Positions 17,256 to 27,118 of a stretch of DNA of 64,000 bases are shown here, one piece after another. Every line of letters begins with the position of its first letter. Position 1 is the stretch's first letter. Source of the DNA: Cyclobacteriaceae bacterium (GTDB taxonomy: Bacteria > Bacteroidota > Bacteroidia > Cytophagales > Cyclobacteriaceae); the NCBI GenBank assembly GCA_019694875.1, contig JAIBBC010000003.1, positions 124,001 to 188,000 of the forward strand, read 5' to 3'. The notes under the pieces are model-generated. The model ran no database searches. It was given only the letters and a program-made list of their open reading frames with translations, and had not been told where the DNA came from. Both the position numbers and the translations under genes were made by a program.

Positions 17256-18107
17256 TTAGATGAACATCATCACCACTAAAAACAGGAGCAATCTGTAAAC
17301 TACATATACCAGCAGTGAATGAAACACAAAGAACAATGCTGTTTTCCAGATTGTTTCCCACCGGCCTGTGCTATAGAACCTGCGAAATGAGAGCGACCAG
17401 TATGTAGAAAGAATCACAAGCTGAAGCGGCACGATCACAGAATCACCATAGTCGAAATCTCCCCCCGTTGTCCAGTACCAAATTTTCCCACCGAGGCGAA
17501 GCAGCAAAGGAATGATCAGGAACACGAGATACAGAAAAACTGTATTCATTTCCGTGCCCATGATAAGGTGATCAAATAAATAATTGCGCTTGCGGAAAAA
17601 CAAAAGCCATAACAACAGGGCCGAAAACGGTAACAGTGTCAGCAGCATGATTTTGGATACTTTCGGTGACTTGGCATCATACCGCTCGCCAAGTTCTTCC
17701 ATCGTGATGCCCAATTTATCAGCTTTCCGGATCGACATATCCTTCACAATTCCAATATGTATCGAGCTGAATGTGTTCATGTTTTCAGCGTGTGACATGT
17801 TTAAACCCTGCAGAATAGGGAACAGCAGATAAATGATGACGCCTACCAAAAACATCGACACGGGCTTGAAATACTTTTTGCGGATTCCCTGACAGTATTC
17901 AGCAGCAAGCAGGCCCGGCCTTGAAAAAATGGTCTTCAAACTCGTCAGAAATTTTCCATCGAGGTGAGTCAGGAAATGAAATGCCTCGTGCAGGAAATGA
18001 CCAATCGTTTTATCATGTTCGGAAAAGACTTTTTCTCCACACTGACTGCAAAAACGACCTGTGATCGTATTGCCACAGTTGATACAGGTTAAGGGTTGAT
18101 CGGCCAT
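17256..18107 (-). CDS. DUF3667 membrane protein
   Basis: The N-terminus holds a zinc ribbon, CINC (8-11) and CSQC (20-23), followed by GEKVFSEHDKTIGHFLHEAF and the DUF3667 signature ... GRFCSQCGEK. About 283 aa with four to five hydrophobic helices in the C-terminal two thirds. The family is found widely in Bacteroidota and has no known function. A TTG at 18137 would add ten residues, but the ATG at 18107 is preceded by a TATCTTTC promoter box only four bases away, so the ATG is used and the transcript should be leaderless. It lies between the permease and the secreted NTF2-like protein, all on the minus strand, but each has its own control signals. Confidence 0.8.
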   Translation of the reverse strand: MADQPLTCINCGNTITGRFCSQCGEKVFSEHDKTIGHFLHEAFHFLTHLDGKFLTSLKTIFSRPGLLAAEYCQGIRKKYFKPVSMFLVGVIIYLLFPILQGLNMSHAENMNTFSSIHIGIVKDMSIRKADKLGITMEELGERYDAKSPKVSKIMLLTLLPFSALLLWLLFFRKRNYLFDHLIMGTEMNTVFLYLVFLIIPLLLRLGGKIWYWTTGGDFDYGDSVIVPLQLVILSTYWSLSFRRFYSTGRWETIWKTALFFVFHSLLVYVVYRLLLFLVVMMFI

Positions 18108-18111
18108 AAGC

Positions 18112-18119
18112 GAAAGATA
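18112..18119 (-). promoter_or_regulatory. Bacteroidota -7 box for DUF3667 gene
   Basis: TATCTTTC on the minus strand (consensus TAnnTTTG), four bases from the ATG at 18107. Initiation would fall at or inside the start codon, supporting a leaderless mRNA and excluding the TTG at 18137. Confidence 0.5.
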
Positions 18120-18154
18120 AATAATCGAAGGGTTCAAGCGATTCTTTTTCCGGA

Positions 18155-18180
18155 TAAAAAAACCGGCCCGAAGGCCGGCT
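18155..18180 (-). terminator. Intrinsic terminator of the NTF2-like gene
   Basis: CCGGCC (18163-18168), CGAA tetraloop, GGCCGG (18173-18178); on the minus strand the stem is followed by TTTTTTT. It stops the secreted NTF2-like gene at 18199. Confidence 0.75.
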
Positions 18181-18198
18181 GAATAAACTGTAGCATGG

Positions 18199-18621
18199 TT
18201 AGTTCAAAAGTTCCTCCCGGAAAATCAGCCACTGCTTGTTCACTTTACGCCACTCCGTCCGGTAGTTTCCAGCCAACTCTGTTCCTGTGGGGAGCAATAA
18301 TCTCCAGTGCCCGGTTTCTGTAGCGACCGTGTCTTTAACTTCAACCTTCAGCGTTTTCAGTTCGCGAAACGTGTACTTTCCCACTTCCGTGCGATAGTGA
18401 TTTTGAATCACGGCCGTTCCGCAACCCCCGCTGGCCAGGCAGCCCTTTGGATGATATTGAAACACAATTGAATCGGCTTTGCCGCTGTTGAACCATTTAA
18501 TGAATTGCTGATTGGAACGTTCAATATACTTCTGAACAGAAGCAGTCTGTGCAAAACTCGCGGAACAATAAAAGAACAGTAAGCCGGTTAAGGCGACTGA
18601 TAACACATTGATCTTTCTCAT
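18199..18621 (-). CDS. Secreted NTF2/SnoaL-like protein
   Basis: 140 aa with a clear signal peptide ending SFAQ (about residue 25), then a small alpha+beta domain. The features YIERSNQQFIKWFNSGKADSI, HPKGCLASGGCG and the terminal W..LIFREEL fit the DUF4440/SnoaL-like (nuclear transport factor 2 fold) group, where the cone-shaped cavity binds small ligands. The two cysteines in GCLASGGCG could form a disulphide in the periplasm. It is followed by its own terminator at 18155-18180 and is divergent from the DUF3592 gene; their shared upstream region holds the 24-bp-period repeat at 18668-18704. The fold assignment is moderate; no specific function is claimed. Confidence 0.65.
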   Translation of the reverse strand: MRKINVLSVALTGLLFFYCSASFAQTASVQKYIERSNQQFIKWFNSGKADSIVFQYHPKGCLASGGCGTAVIQNHYRTEVGKYTFRELKTLKVEVKDTVATETGHWRLLLPTGTELAGNYRTEWRKVNKQWLIFREELLN

Positions 18622-18667
18622 AATTTTTTTATTCGCGCTAACGGCACTTGCGCGCTCCGGGGCTGGT

Positions 18668-18704
18668 ATTTTGCCCGCCAGTTAGCCCGTCATTTTACCC
18701 GCCA
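18668..18704. repeat. 24-bp-period direct repeat in a divergent promoter region
   Basis: ATTTTGCCCGCCA (18668-18680) and ATTTTACCCGCCA (18692-18704) differ by one base and are spaced by about 2.3 helical turns. They lie between the divergent NTF2-like gene (18621) and DUF3592 gene (18774). A regulatory site is likely but the factor is unknown. Confidence 0.45.
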
Positions 18705-18729
18705 TTACCAATCAGTTGATGTTCAACTA

Positions 18730-18759
18730 TTTGAGTGTGATTAAATTGCTTTATCTTTC
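18730..18759 (+). promoter_or_regulatory. Bacteroidota promoter for DUF3592 gene
   Basis: TTTG at 18730-18733, 18-base spacer, TATCTTTC at 18752-18759, the -33/-7 pattern of Bacteroidota primary sigma. The ATG follows 14 bases later at 18774. Confidence 0.6.
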
Positions 18760-18773
18760 GCAACCTTCATCCC

Positions 18774-19169
18774 ATGTATAAGTTAGCAAGCCGTATCATC
18801 TATCTGGGCGCAGTTATCACAGGCGCACTCGCATTGCTTTTTTATCTCCGGTTTCAGGGTGCCAAGTTGCAGTGGGACCGGACTAACGCCATTGTTACAT
18901 CGGTAAAAAAATTACCTCCCGATTCATCGCAGCAAACGGTAACGCTGCAATACACTATTAATAACACGAGTTATACAAGTCAAGATGCAGTTGCCGAATT
19001 CAATCATCAGGCAGGCGACACATTGGTATTGTTGGTCAACCCCGAGGATTCTTCCGATCTCTCACTTTTGGAAAGTGAAGGTTATATGAACGGGCTCGCC
19101 CTGAAAACAGCAGCGTGGTCTGTTGCGCTTTTTGCAGCAGGTTTTCTGCTGGCGCGACAACAGAAATAA
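18774..19169 (+). CDS. DUF3592 membrane protein
   Basis: 131 aa with transmembrane helices at about 7-25 and 110-127 flanking an extracytoplasmic beta-rich region (VTLQYTINNTSYTSQDAV, DTLVLLVNPEDSSD). This is the DUF3592 layout, of unknown function. It has its own promoter (18730-18759). Its stop is one base from the convergent neighbour. ATG start with no better alternative. Confidence 0.72.
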   Translation: MYKLASRIIYLGAVITGALALLFYLRFQGAKLQWDRTNAIVTSVKKLPPDSSQQTVTLQYTINNTSYTSQDAVAEFNHQAGDTLVLLVNPEDSSDLSLLESEGYMNGLALKTAAWSVALFAAGFLLARQQK

Positions 19170-19170
19170 A

Positions 19171-19470
19171 TTACTTCTTGTTTGGCGGAGTTCCTGGTCG
19201 GGAATCGGAGCCAGACTCTACGTTCCTGAACCGGTGATTGATCAACGCTTCAATCTCACGAAGAGCTGCCTCCGTGCACCGGATTTCGCCTTCATCCCAG
19301 TTGGTCCACTCGAAGGTTATCTTCTCTCCTCCTTTTTCCAGCGTATAGGAATTATAGTCGATGCCTGCATCCATGCCATCATATTGATGAGTCATCTCCC
19401 ACCCGGTTCCCAACAGCTTTTCAATAGCCTGATTCCATAAGGAAGTTTCGATGTATTTGACCAGAATCAC
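19171..19470 (-). CDS. Unknown small cytosolic protein
   Basis: About 99 aa, acidic, no signal or membrane helix. Visible features are GTGWEMTHQYDGMDAGIDY, FEWTNWDEGEIRC and a low-complexity C-terminal tail rich in R, P and S. I do not recognise a family. The frame begins with GTG at 19470; the in-frame stop just upstream (19480-19482) excludes a longer start, and a degenerate -7-like sequence TAATTTGG lies close upstream. It is convergent with DUF3592. The composition and length suggest a real gene. Confidence 0.55.
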   Translation of the reverse strand: MILVKYIETSLWNQAIEKLLGTGWEMTHQYDGMDAGIDYNSYTLEKGGEKITFEWTNWDEGEIRCTEAALREIEALINHRFRNVESGSDSRPGTPPNKK

Positions 19471-19583
19471 ACATCCAAATTACTAAATCAATGCGAGCAA
19501 AATTTTCGGCCGCCAAAAATGTAACCTTACTGATTTTAGGCCGTATCCATTCATATTAGTTCTACAAAAGTTGAAATAATACT

Positions 19584-19913
19584 ATGAGTAACCGCGTTTA
19601 CCTGGGCGAACTGGAAGAGCTTATCCTGTTAATGGTCGCCCTGCTGAAGGACGAAGCCTATGGCGTTTCCATCACGGAAATGCTGAAAAAAACTGCCAAC
19701 CGGGAGATCACCATCAGCGCAACGCATGCTGCACTTCATCGGCTGGAAGAAAAAGGTTTCGTGAAATCCAAAATGGGCGGAGCATCAGCCGAGCGCGGTG
19801 GAAGACGCAAGCGCATGTTCAGCATTACCGCCTATGGTCGCAATACGCTGGAAGATTTACGCGATACACGCGCTACCATCTGGACGATGATCTCGAAGCC
19901 GGCTTTATCATGA
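19584..19913 (+). CDS. PadR-family transcriptional regulator
   Basis: 109 aa forming a single winged-helix domain: YLGELEELILLMVALLKDEAYG, then TISATHAALHRLEEKGFV and KRMFSITAYGRNTL, all typical of PadR. It lacks the long C-terminal helical extension of larger PadR proteins. The stop TGA overlaps the ATG of the permease (ATGA, 19910-19913), so the two are translationally coupled. The regulator therefore probably controls the permease operon, including its own promoter. PadR proteins usually repress transporters and are relieved by small ligands; the ligand here is unknown. Confidence 0.88.
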   Translation: MSNRVYLGELEELILLMVALLKDEAYGVSITEMLKKTANREITISATHAALHRLEEKGFVKSKMGGASAERGGRRKRMFSITAYGRNTLEDLRDTRATIWTMISKPALS

Positions 19914-22558
19914 ACAAATATTTACAGCCTCCGGATTGGGTAGATAAGTTTATCGATCGCCTAGCTCCTCCCGCGCTTGCTGAGGAAATCCGTGGCGACC
20001 TGTACGAACTTTATCAACTCGATCTCGAGCGTACACCCCGATCCGCGAAGCGAAAATATGTCACCAATGCTTTCGGATTTCTCTTTAAACGATTCTTCTG
20101 GAACTCAACAAACCTTGCTTCATCAACCTCATTCTCTATGCTGAACAACTACTTTCTTATCGCGTGGCGAAGTCTTGTAAAAAACAAAACATTTTATCTG
20201 ATCAACATCTTCGGATTGTCGGTTGGGCTTGCATGTGCATTGCTCATCGGATCATACATACATTCTGAACTCACCTACGATACGTATGCCGAACATTCGG
20301 ATGATATTTACCGGGTTGAGATTCGTGTGCTCGGCAACGGGAACTGGATGGAGTACGCAACGGTAGATTTTGGTGTTGGCTCTGGCATAGCGGAAGCTTA
20401 TCCCGAGGTCGTATCTTTCACGCGCCTGAGTCACTGGTACACTCCTTATCTCCGTTATAATGACATTGTTCTCAAAGCAGAAAGCATTGCTGTCGCGGAT
20501 TCCAATTTCCTCGACTTCTTTTCCATCCCGCTGGTGAGCGGAAACAGTAAGCTGGCCTTGTCGGAACCCAATCAACTGGTGGTATCGCGCGACTTTGCGC
20601 GCAGGTATTTCGGCAGCGAAGATCCCATGGGAAAAGTTTTGCTTGCGGGAGAAACCGGTTATAAGATTACCGGGGTTTTCGATCGCATTCCAGAGAACTC
20701 TCACTTTAAGTTCGATGCATTTCTGAGCGGTGAAACATTTATGAAGTTTCGCAGGCCGAGCTGGAGCAACGTTGGTGAAACAACATACATTCAGCTTGCT
20801 GAAAACGCTGATGCAAAAGCGCTTGAACAAAAATTCCCGGATCTCGTACGCAAACATGTTGTTCCGGAAGTGCAGGCCGATATGGGGGTTGGTCGCGAAG
20901 AAGCGGAGAAGGCGGTTAACACATTCGTCTTCACCTTACGCCCTTTGCGGGATATTCACCTCGGTTCGCATACGTCTGATGAACTCACGCCAGCAGGCGA
21001 CATTCGTTACGTTTATATCTTCGGAGCACTTGCAGTGTTTATTCTGCTGCTTGCCTGCGTCAATTTCATCAATCTTTCAACGGCCACATCGGCAAGACGT
21101 ACTCGTGAAATCGGAATCCGCAAGGTAATGGGATCCATCCGGCAGCAGCTGATTACACAATTTCTTACTGAATCCGTTTTGCTGGCCCTGTGCGCGATGG
21201 TACTCGCTTATACATTGGTTGCAGGATTGCTGCCCATGTTTAACCAGCTGACTGGCAAAACAACAACATTCAGCTATTTCCTTCAGCCCATGAATGCTGC
21301 GTGGGTCGTTGGCGGTACGCTGGTGGTGGGAATTTTGTCAGGCGTATATCCGTCTTTTTTGCTGTCGTCATTTAACACGGTCCAGGTATTGAAAGGCTCT
21401 GCAACGGGTACAGCCGGCCGCAAAGATTTTCTCCGCAGTTCTCTGGTGGTATTTCAGTTTGCAGTTTCATCGGCATTAATTGCTGCCACATTAATTGTTT
21501 ATCAGCAGCTTAGCTATATGCAGAACAAAAACCTCGGCTATTCGAAAGAACAGGTGCTGGTAATCAACGAAACCCGTGCACTCCGCGAAAATGAAAAGAA
21601 CTTCCGCAACGATTTAGCCAACGACAGTCGTGTGATTAATGCGAGTGTTTCAAGTCACATGCCCGGAGAAAGAAATATGCAGGGCACGCAGGCCTACGCC
21701 AAAGATCGTGTGGGTGATGGTCAAAGTACCGAAATCCATATCGACATTTTCCGTATCGACTATGATTATCTGAATACGCTCGCCATTGAGTTAGCTTACG
21801 GCAGAAATTTTTCGCGCGACTTCCCTTCCGACTCGGCAGCGGTTGTGATCAATGAAGCTGCCGCGTATGAATTCGGCTGGACGCCTGAAACCGCTGTCGA
21901 TAAAAAGATTATCACATCCGGTCAGTGGGAATATCGTGTGGTGGGAGTTGTTAAAAATTTTAATTACACATCGCCTCGTCAGAAAGTCGGGCCGCTCGTG
22001 ATGATGCTTCGCGGAAACCGGGGCGCTGTACTGGTCAAATTGAACGCATCCGATATTGGTGACTTCATCGAGAACGCGCGAACACTTTGGGACAAGTACA
22101 ACATGAACGGAGACATTCCATTCTCCTATACATTCCTGGATGAAAAGTTTAAAGCGCTCTACACAGCGGAAGAACGTACCGGAAAAATATTCACATCATT
22201 TGCCACGCTTGCGGTAATTATTGCCGGCCTGGGATTGTTTGGACTCAGTACTTACTCGGCCGAACAGCGAACCCGCGAAATCGGCATTCGTAAAGTGTTG
22301 GGCGCGAGTTCGCGAACCGTGTTGCTCATGCTGTCGCGGCAATTCATGCTGCTGGTATTGCTCGCGTTTGCCATTGCTGTGCCATTGGTTTTATGGGCTA
22401 TGAATCAATGGCTGAACGACTTTGCTTACCGTGTAAGCATCGGCTGGTGGATATTTGTTATCGCAGCAGGGATATCTTGTTTGATTGCATTTGCTTCGAT
22501 GGGGATTCAGGCCGCGAAAGCTGCAACTGCTAACCCGGTGAAGAGTTTGAGAAATTAA
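19910..22558 (+). CDS. MacB/FtsX-type permease with N-terminal prefix domain, paralog B
   Basis: 882 aa. The first 70 residues (PPDWVDKFIDRLAPPALAEEI...) form the permease-prefix domain seen in PadR-linked transporters. Then come the usual helix (about 90-108), a periplasmic core, a first FtsX unit (RTREIGIRKVMGSIRQQLITQFLTES), a second core and a second FtsX unit (REIGIRKVLGASS), ending NPVKSLRN. It overlaps the PadR stop by four bases. The prefix domain plus PadR is a known association in Bacteroidota and Acidobacteria. No ATPase domain and no ATPase gene nearby. Function is likely export or envelope stress, substrate unknown. Confidence 0.87.
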   Translation: MNKYLQPPDWVDKFIDRLAPPALAEEIRGDLYELYQLDLERTPRSAKRKYVTNAFGFLFKRFFWNSTNLASSTSFSMLNNYFLIAWRSLVKNKTFYLINIFGLSVGLACALLIGSYIHSELTYDTYAEHSDDIYRVEIRVLGNGNWMEYATVDFGVGSGIAEAYPEVVSFTRLSHWYTPYLRYNDIVLKAESIAVADSNFLDFFSIPLVSGNSKLALSEPNQLVVSRDFARRYFGSEDPMGKVLLAGETGYKITGVFDRIPENSHFKFDAFLSGETFMKFRRPSWSNVGETTYIQLAENADAKALEQKFPDLVRKHVVPEVQADMGVGREEAEKAVNTFVFTLRPLRDIHLGSHTSDELTPAGDIRYVYIFGALAVFILLLACVNFINLSTATSARRTREIGIRKVMGSIRQQLITQFLTESVLLALCAMVLAYTLVAGLLPMFNQLTGKTTTFSYFLQPMNAAWVVGGTLVVGILSGVYPSFLLSSFNTVQVLKGSATGTAGRKDFLRSSLVVFQFAVSSALIAATLIVYQQLSYMQNKNLGYSKEQVLVINETRALRENEKNFRNDLANDSRVINASVSSHMPGERNMQGTQAYAKDRVGDGQSTEIHIDIFRIDYDYLNTLAIELAYGRNFSRDFPSDSAAVVINEAAAYEFGWTPETAVDKKIITSGQWEYRVVGVVKNFNYTSPRQKVGPLVMMLRGNRGAVLVKLNASDIGDFIENARTLWDKYNMNGDIPFSYTFLDEKFKALYTAEERTGKIFTSFATLAVIIAGLGLFGLSTYSAEQRTREIGIRKVLGASSRTVLLMLSRQFMLLVLLAFAIAVPLVLWAMNQWLNDFAYRVSIGWWIFVIAAGISCLIAFASMGIQAAKAATANPVKSLRN

Positions 22559-22564
22559 CGGGCA

Positions 22565-23497
22565 TCAATCAATCTCAACAATCTTTTTATTCTGGAGCTT
22601 CTGCATTTGCTTGGGAACCATGTTCAGGATTTGATCTTTCAGTAGTGCCAGATGCTTCATCTTGATGTGATCGCGATGCGTTACCAGGCTGACTTCCCGG
22701 GCAGGACTGGGTGCCTGTAGTTTCTTCACGAGTTTCAGTTGCGATTTACTGAATTCCTTTACTGCGAGTTCAGGCAAGATGGTAATACCCTCTGTATTCT
22801 CGACCATGCGTTTCAGAGTCTCGATATTACCTGTCTCGTATCGGAACTGGACATCATTTCGTTTTTGTAATTCACACAGGTTTAGCACCTGCGAACGGAA
22901 ACAATGCCCCTCTTCGAGCAGCCATAATTCGTTCGGATTTATGTCGGCCGCGAGCACATAGCGCTTATTATAAAGGGCGTTCTTCCGCGACACGTACACG
23001 AACAGTTCTTCATAAAACAGAACGTCTTCAGTAATGGCTGAATCATTCAGCGGGGTAACAACCAATCCGCAGTCGAGGCGATTGTGCTTCAGTTCATTGA
23101 TGATTTCTTCCGTAATGGTCTCGCGAATAATCAGATTCAACTGCGGATATTTTGCGCGCATCTCCCGGAACAATTGCGGCAACAGGTATGGTGCGAGCGT
23201 AGGAATGATGCCAATGCGCAATTCACCGGTCATCGTTCCTTTCTGATGTTCAACCAGTTCGGTAATCCGGTTTGATTCGCGCAGTGCCACCCTCGCCTGC
23301 GCAATGATCAGCGCTCCCGCCTCCGTTGGAATAACGGGTTGCTTCGTACGATCAAAAATCTTTACATCCAGTTCCTCTTCCAGTTTCTGGATTTGCATGC
23401 TTAATGTGGGTTGTGTAACGAAACACGCTTCAGCAGCCTGCGCAAAATGGCGGTGCGTATCCACCGAAACAATATACTCCAATTGCGTTAAAGTCAT
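22565..23497 (-). CDS. oxyR: OxyR-type LysR hydrogen-peroxide sensor
   Basis: 310 aa: N-terminal LysR helix-turn-helix (AQAAEACFVTQPTLSMQIQKLE), then a sensory domain with GHCFRSQVLNLC, where C199 and C208 have exactly the numbering and spacing of the redox pair in E. coli OxyR. It is divergent from katG with 120 bases between, the classical arrangement. A 15-bp ATAG-N7-CTAT site at 23496-23510 overlaps its own start codon, so autoregulation is likely. The ATG at 23497 is the only start. On disulphide formation by H2O2 it should activate katG. The C-terminus has a short lysine-rich tail. Confidence 0.93.
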   Translation of the reverse strand: MTLTQLEYIVSVDTHRHFAQAAEACFVTQPTLSMQIQKLEEELDVKIFDRTKQPVIPTEAGALIIAQARVALRESNRITELVEHQKGTMTGELRIGIIPTLAPYLLPQLFREMRAKYPQLNLIIRETITEEIINELKHNRLDCGLVVTPLNDSAITEDVLFYEELFVYVSRKNALYNKRYVLAADINPNELWLLEEGHCFRSQVLNLCELQKRNDVQFRYETGNIETLKRMVENTEGITILPELAVKEFSKSQLKLVKKLQAPSPAREVSLVTHRDHIKMKHLALLKDQILNMVPKQMQKLQNKKIVEID

Positions 23498-23510
23498 AGA
23501 TTTTGTCTAT
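23496..23510. promoter_or_regulatory. OxyR-type operator half
   Basis: ATAG-ATTTTGT-CTAT matches the ATAG-N7-CTAT half of the E. coli OxyR site and lies over the oxyR start codon. A second half-site with the expected N7 spacing (TAAA at 23518) is degenerate. Confidence 0.55.
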
Positions 23511-23524
23511 AGGAACATAAAGAT

Positions 23525-23537
23525 AATCAATTTGATT
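23525..23537. promoter_or_regulatory. Palindrome between oxyR and katG
   Basis: AATCAA-T-TTGATT, perfect 6-bp arms, 80 bases before katG ATG. It is a candidate additional regulator site in the divergent promoter region. Confidence 0.35.
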
Positions 23538-23596
23538 TATTTGACCGGGGGGCCTAATATTGACACATATCTGCACGAAAAAGATAAAAAACATAA

Positions 23597-25888
<2,292 letters not shown>

Positions 25889-25913
25889 CGTTACTAAGCA
25901 AAGACAGAAAAAG

Positions 25914-25938
25914 GGCGACCCTCTCAGGTCGCCTTTTT
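25914..25938. terminator. Bidirectional terminator after katG
   Basis: GGCGACC (25914-25920), loop CTCTCA, GGTCGCC (25927-25933), flanked by A-tract and T-tract. It can end katG on plus and the methyltransferase on minus. Confidence 0.85.
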
Positions 25939-25970
25939 CATTCACTCTACTCTAACACAATTATCGTTTA

Positions 25971-26813
25971 TCAAACCGTTACCGTTACCCGTAGAAACGT
26001 TGCCGGAATTGACGTAAAGTTCTTATCGTTGCTCTTGTTCTGACTCAGGAACAAGTTCTCAAGTTCATTTTGCAGTTCGTAAGCTTTTCCATTTTTCTCA
26101 GCCGCTTCAAAAGCATTCATAGTCGGGCCGTAGTATGTTTTAAACAAGTTCACAAACTCTTTGGGTGTTCCAGTGAAGTTGAAGGTATAGGTATCCCGGA
26201 GAAATATAATATTCTCAGAAGGTATACCGGCAGCTGCAAATCGTTCGGAAACGTGACTTTCAACTCCCCACAACATCGGACTTACAAATCCTTCAGGCGG
26301 TGGTGGCGTGTACGATGAACTGATTCTGAGAATCTGAGCAACTAAAGTCGGGTCGCCCGGAATCCAGTTGCCCATCACAATCTGACCGCCCGGTTTTGTA
26401 ACGCGGACCATTTCTTTTGCAACGTCAACAGGTCGCGGAGCGAACATCGCACCGAAAATAGTTACCACATGATCGAAGGTGCTGTCGGCTAATGCTTCCA
26501 GCTCGCAGGCATCACCTTGTTCAAACGTCACGTTGGCAAGTCCCTCCTGTTTAGCCCGCTGATTGCCCGCTGCTACGAGATTTTCGGCAATATCGACACC
26601 CCGAACATGTGCGCCCAGTTTTGCCGCAGGAATTGCGGTTGTGCCATCGCCACAACCCAGATCGAGTATATGATCCCCTTTTTCAATTCCCAGTTGTGAA
26701 ACTAATGCCGTTCCACTCTCGCGCATAGTTTGTGCAAGCTTGGTAAAGTCGCCCTTTTCCCAAAGTGCTTTGTTGGGATTGATTGCTTTTATTGTTGATG
26801 CAGTTGTTTGCAT
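25971..26813 (-). CDS. Class I SAM-dependent methyltransferase
   Basis: 280 aa with motif I HILDLGCGDGTTAIPAA (near 45-60), motif II GVDIAENLV, an acidic motif EQGDACELEAL and VVTIFGAMFAP. This is the Rossmann-type methyltransferase group of UbiE/COQ5 or arsenite-like proteins; the substrate cannot be told. It is most probably cytosolic. The ATG is at 26813. A small membrane-protein gene lies 34 bases upstream on the same strand, so the two may be one transcript. The C-terminus TFLRVTVTV is unremarkable. Shared bidirectional terminator with katG. Confidence 0.85.
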   Translation of the reverse strand: MQTTASTIKAINPNKALWEKGDFTKLAQTMRESGTALVSQLGIEKGDHILDLGCGDGTTAIPAAKLGAHVRGVDIAENLVAAGNQRAKQEGLANVTFEQGDACELEALADSTFDHVVTIFGAMFAPRPVDVAKEMVRVTKPGGQIVMGNWIPGDPTLVAQILRISSSYTPPPPEGFVSPMLWGVESHVSERFAAAGIPSENIIFLRDTYTFNFTGTPKEFVNLFKTYYGPTMNAFEAAEKNGKAYELQNELENLFLSQNKSNDKNFTSIPATFLRVTVTV

Positions 26814-26847
26814 ATTCTGTGTTTTACTTAATGTTGAATGAGTTGTT

Positions 26848-26952
26848 TTACTGAGCTAACCCGTCCGTCAAAATCTTAAAAATCACTGCGATCACTACGC
26901 CTATGCCCAGCAGAAGTGCCAGTAAGCGTCTTACAAATGTTGCTGTCTTCAT
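26848..26952 (-). CDS. 34-aa single-TM membrane protein
   Basis: ATG at 26952 to TAA at 26848. Translation begins MKTATFVRRLLALLLGIGVV and continues to FKILTDGLAQ. One hydrophobic helix (about 10-27) follows a positively charged N-terminus, giving an N-in membrane protein. It ends 34 bases before the methyltransferase ATG on the same strand. No family recognised. Support: start, basic flank, helix and spacing; the alternative is chance. Confidence 0.45.
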   Translation of the reverse strand: MKTATFVRRLLALLLGIGVVIAVIFKILTDGLAQ

Positions 26953-27118
26953 TACAATTGGTTGTTTTTACTTTCCGTTTTAAAACGGCAAAAGTATGTC
27001 CGGAGGATGCACAGCTTATGGTCAAAATGCCCATTTACATGTGTCTGGCACATTTTTACATGCTTTTGGAACGTAATGACATCCCGATTAGAAGGGACAG
27101 CGAAAGGGCAAATGCGTG

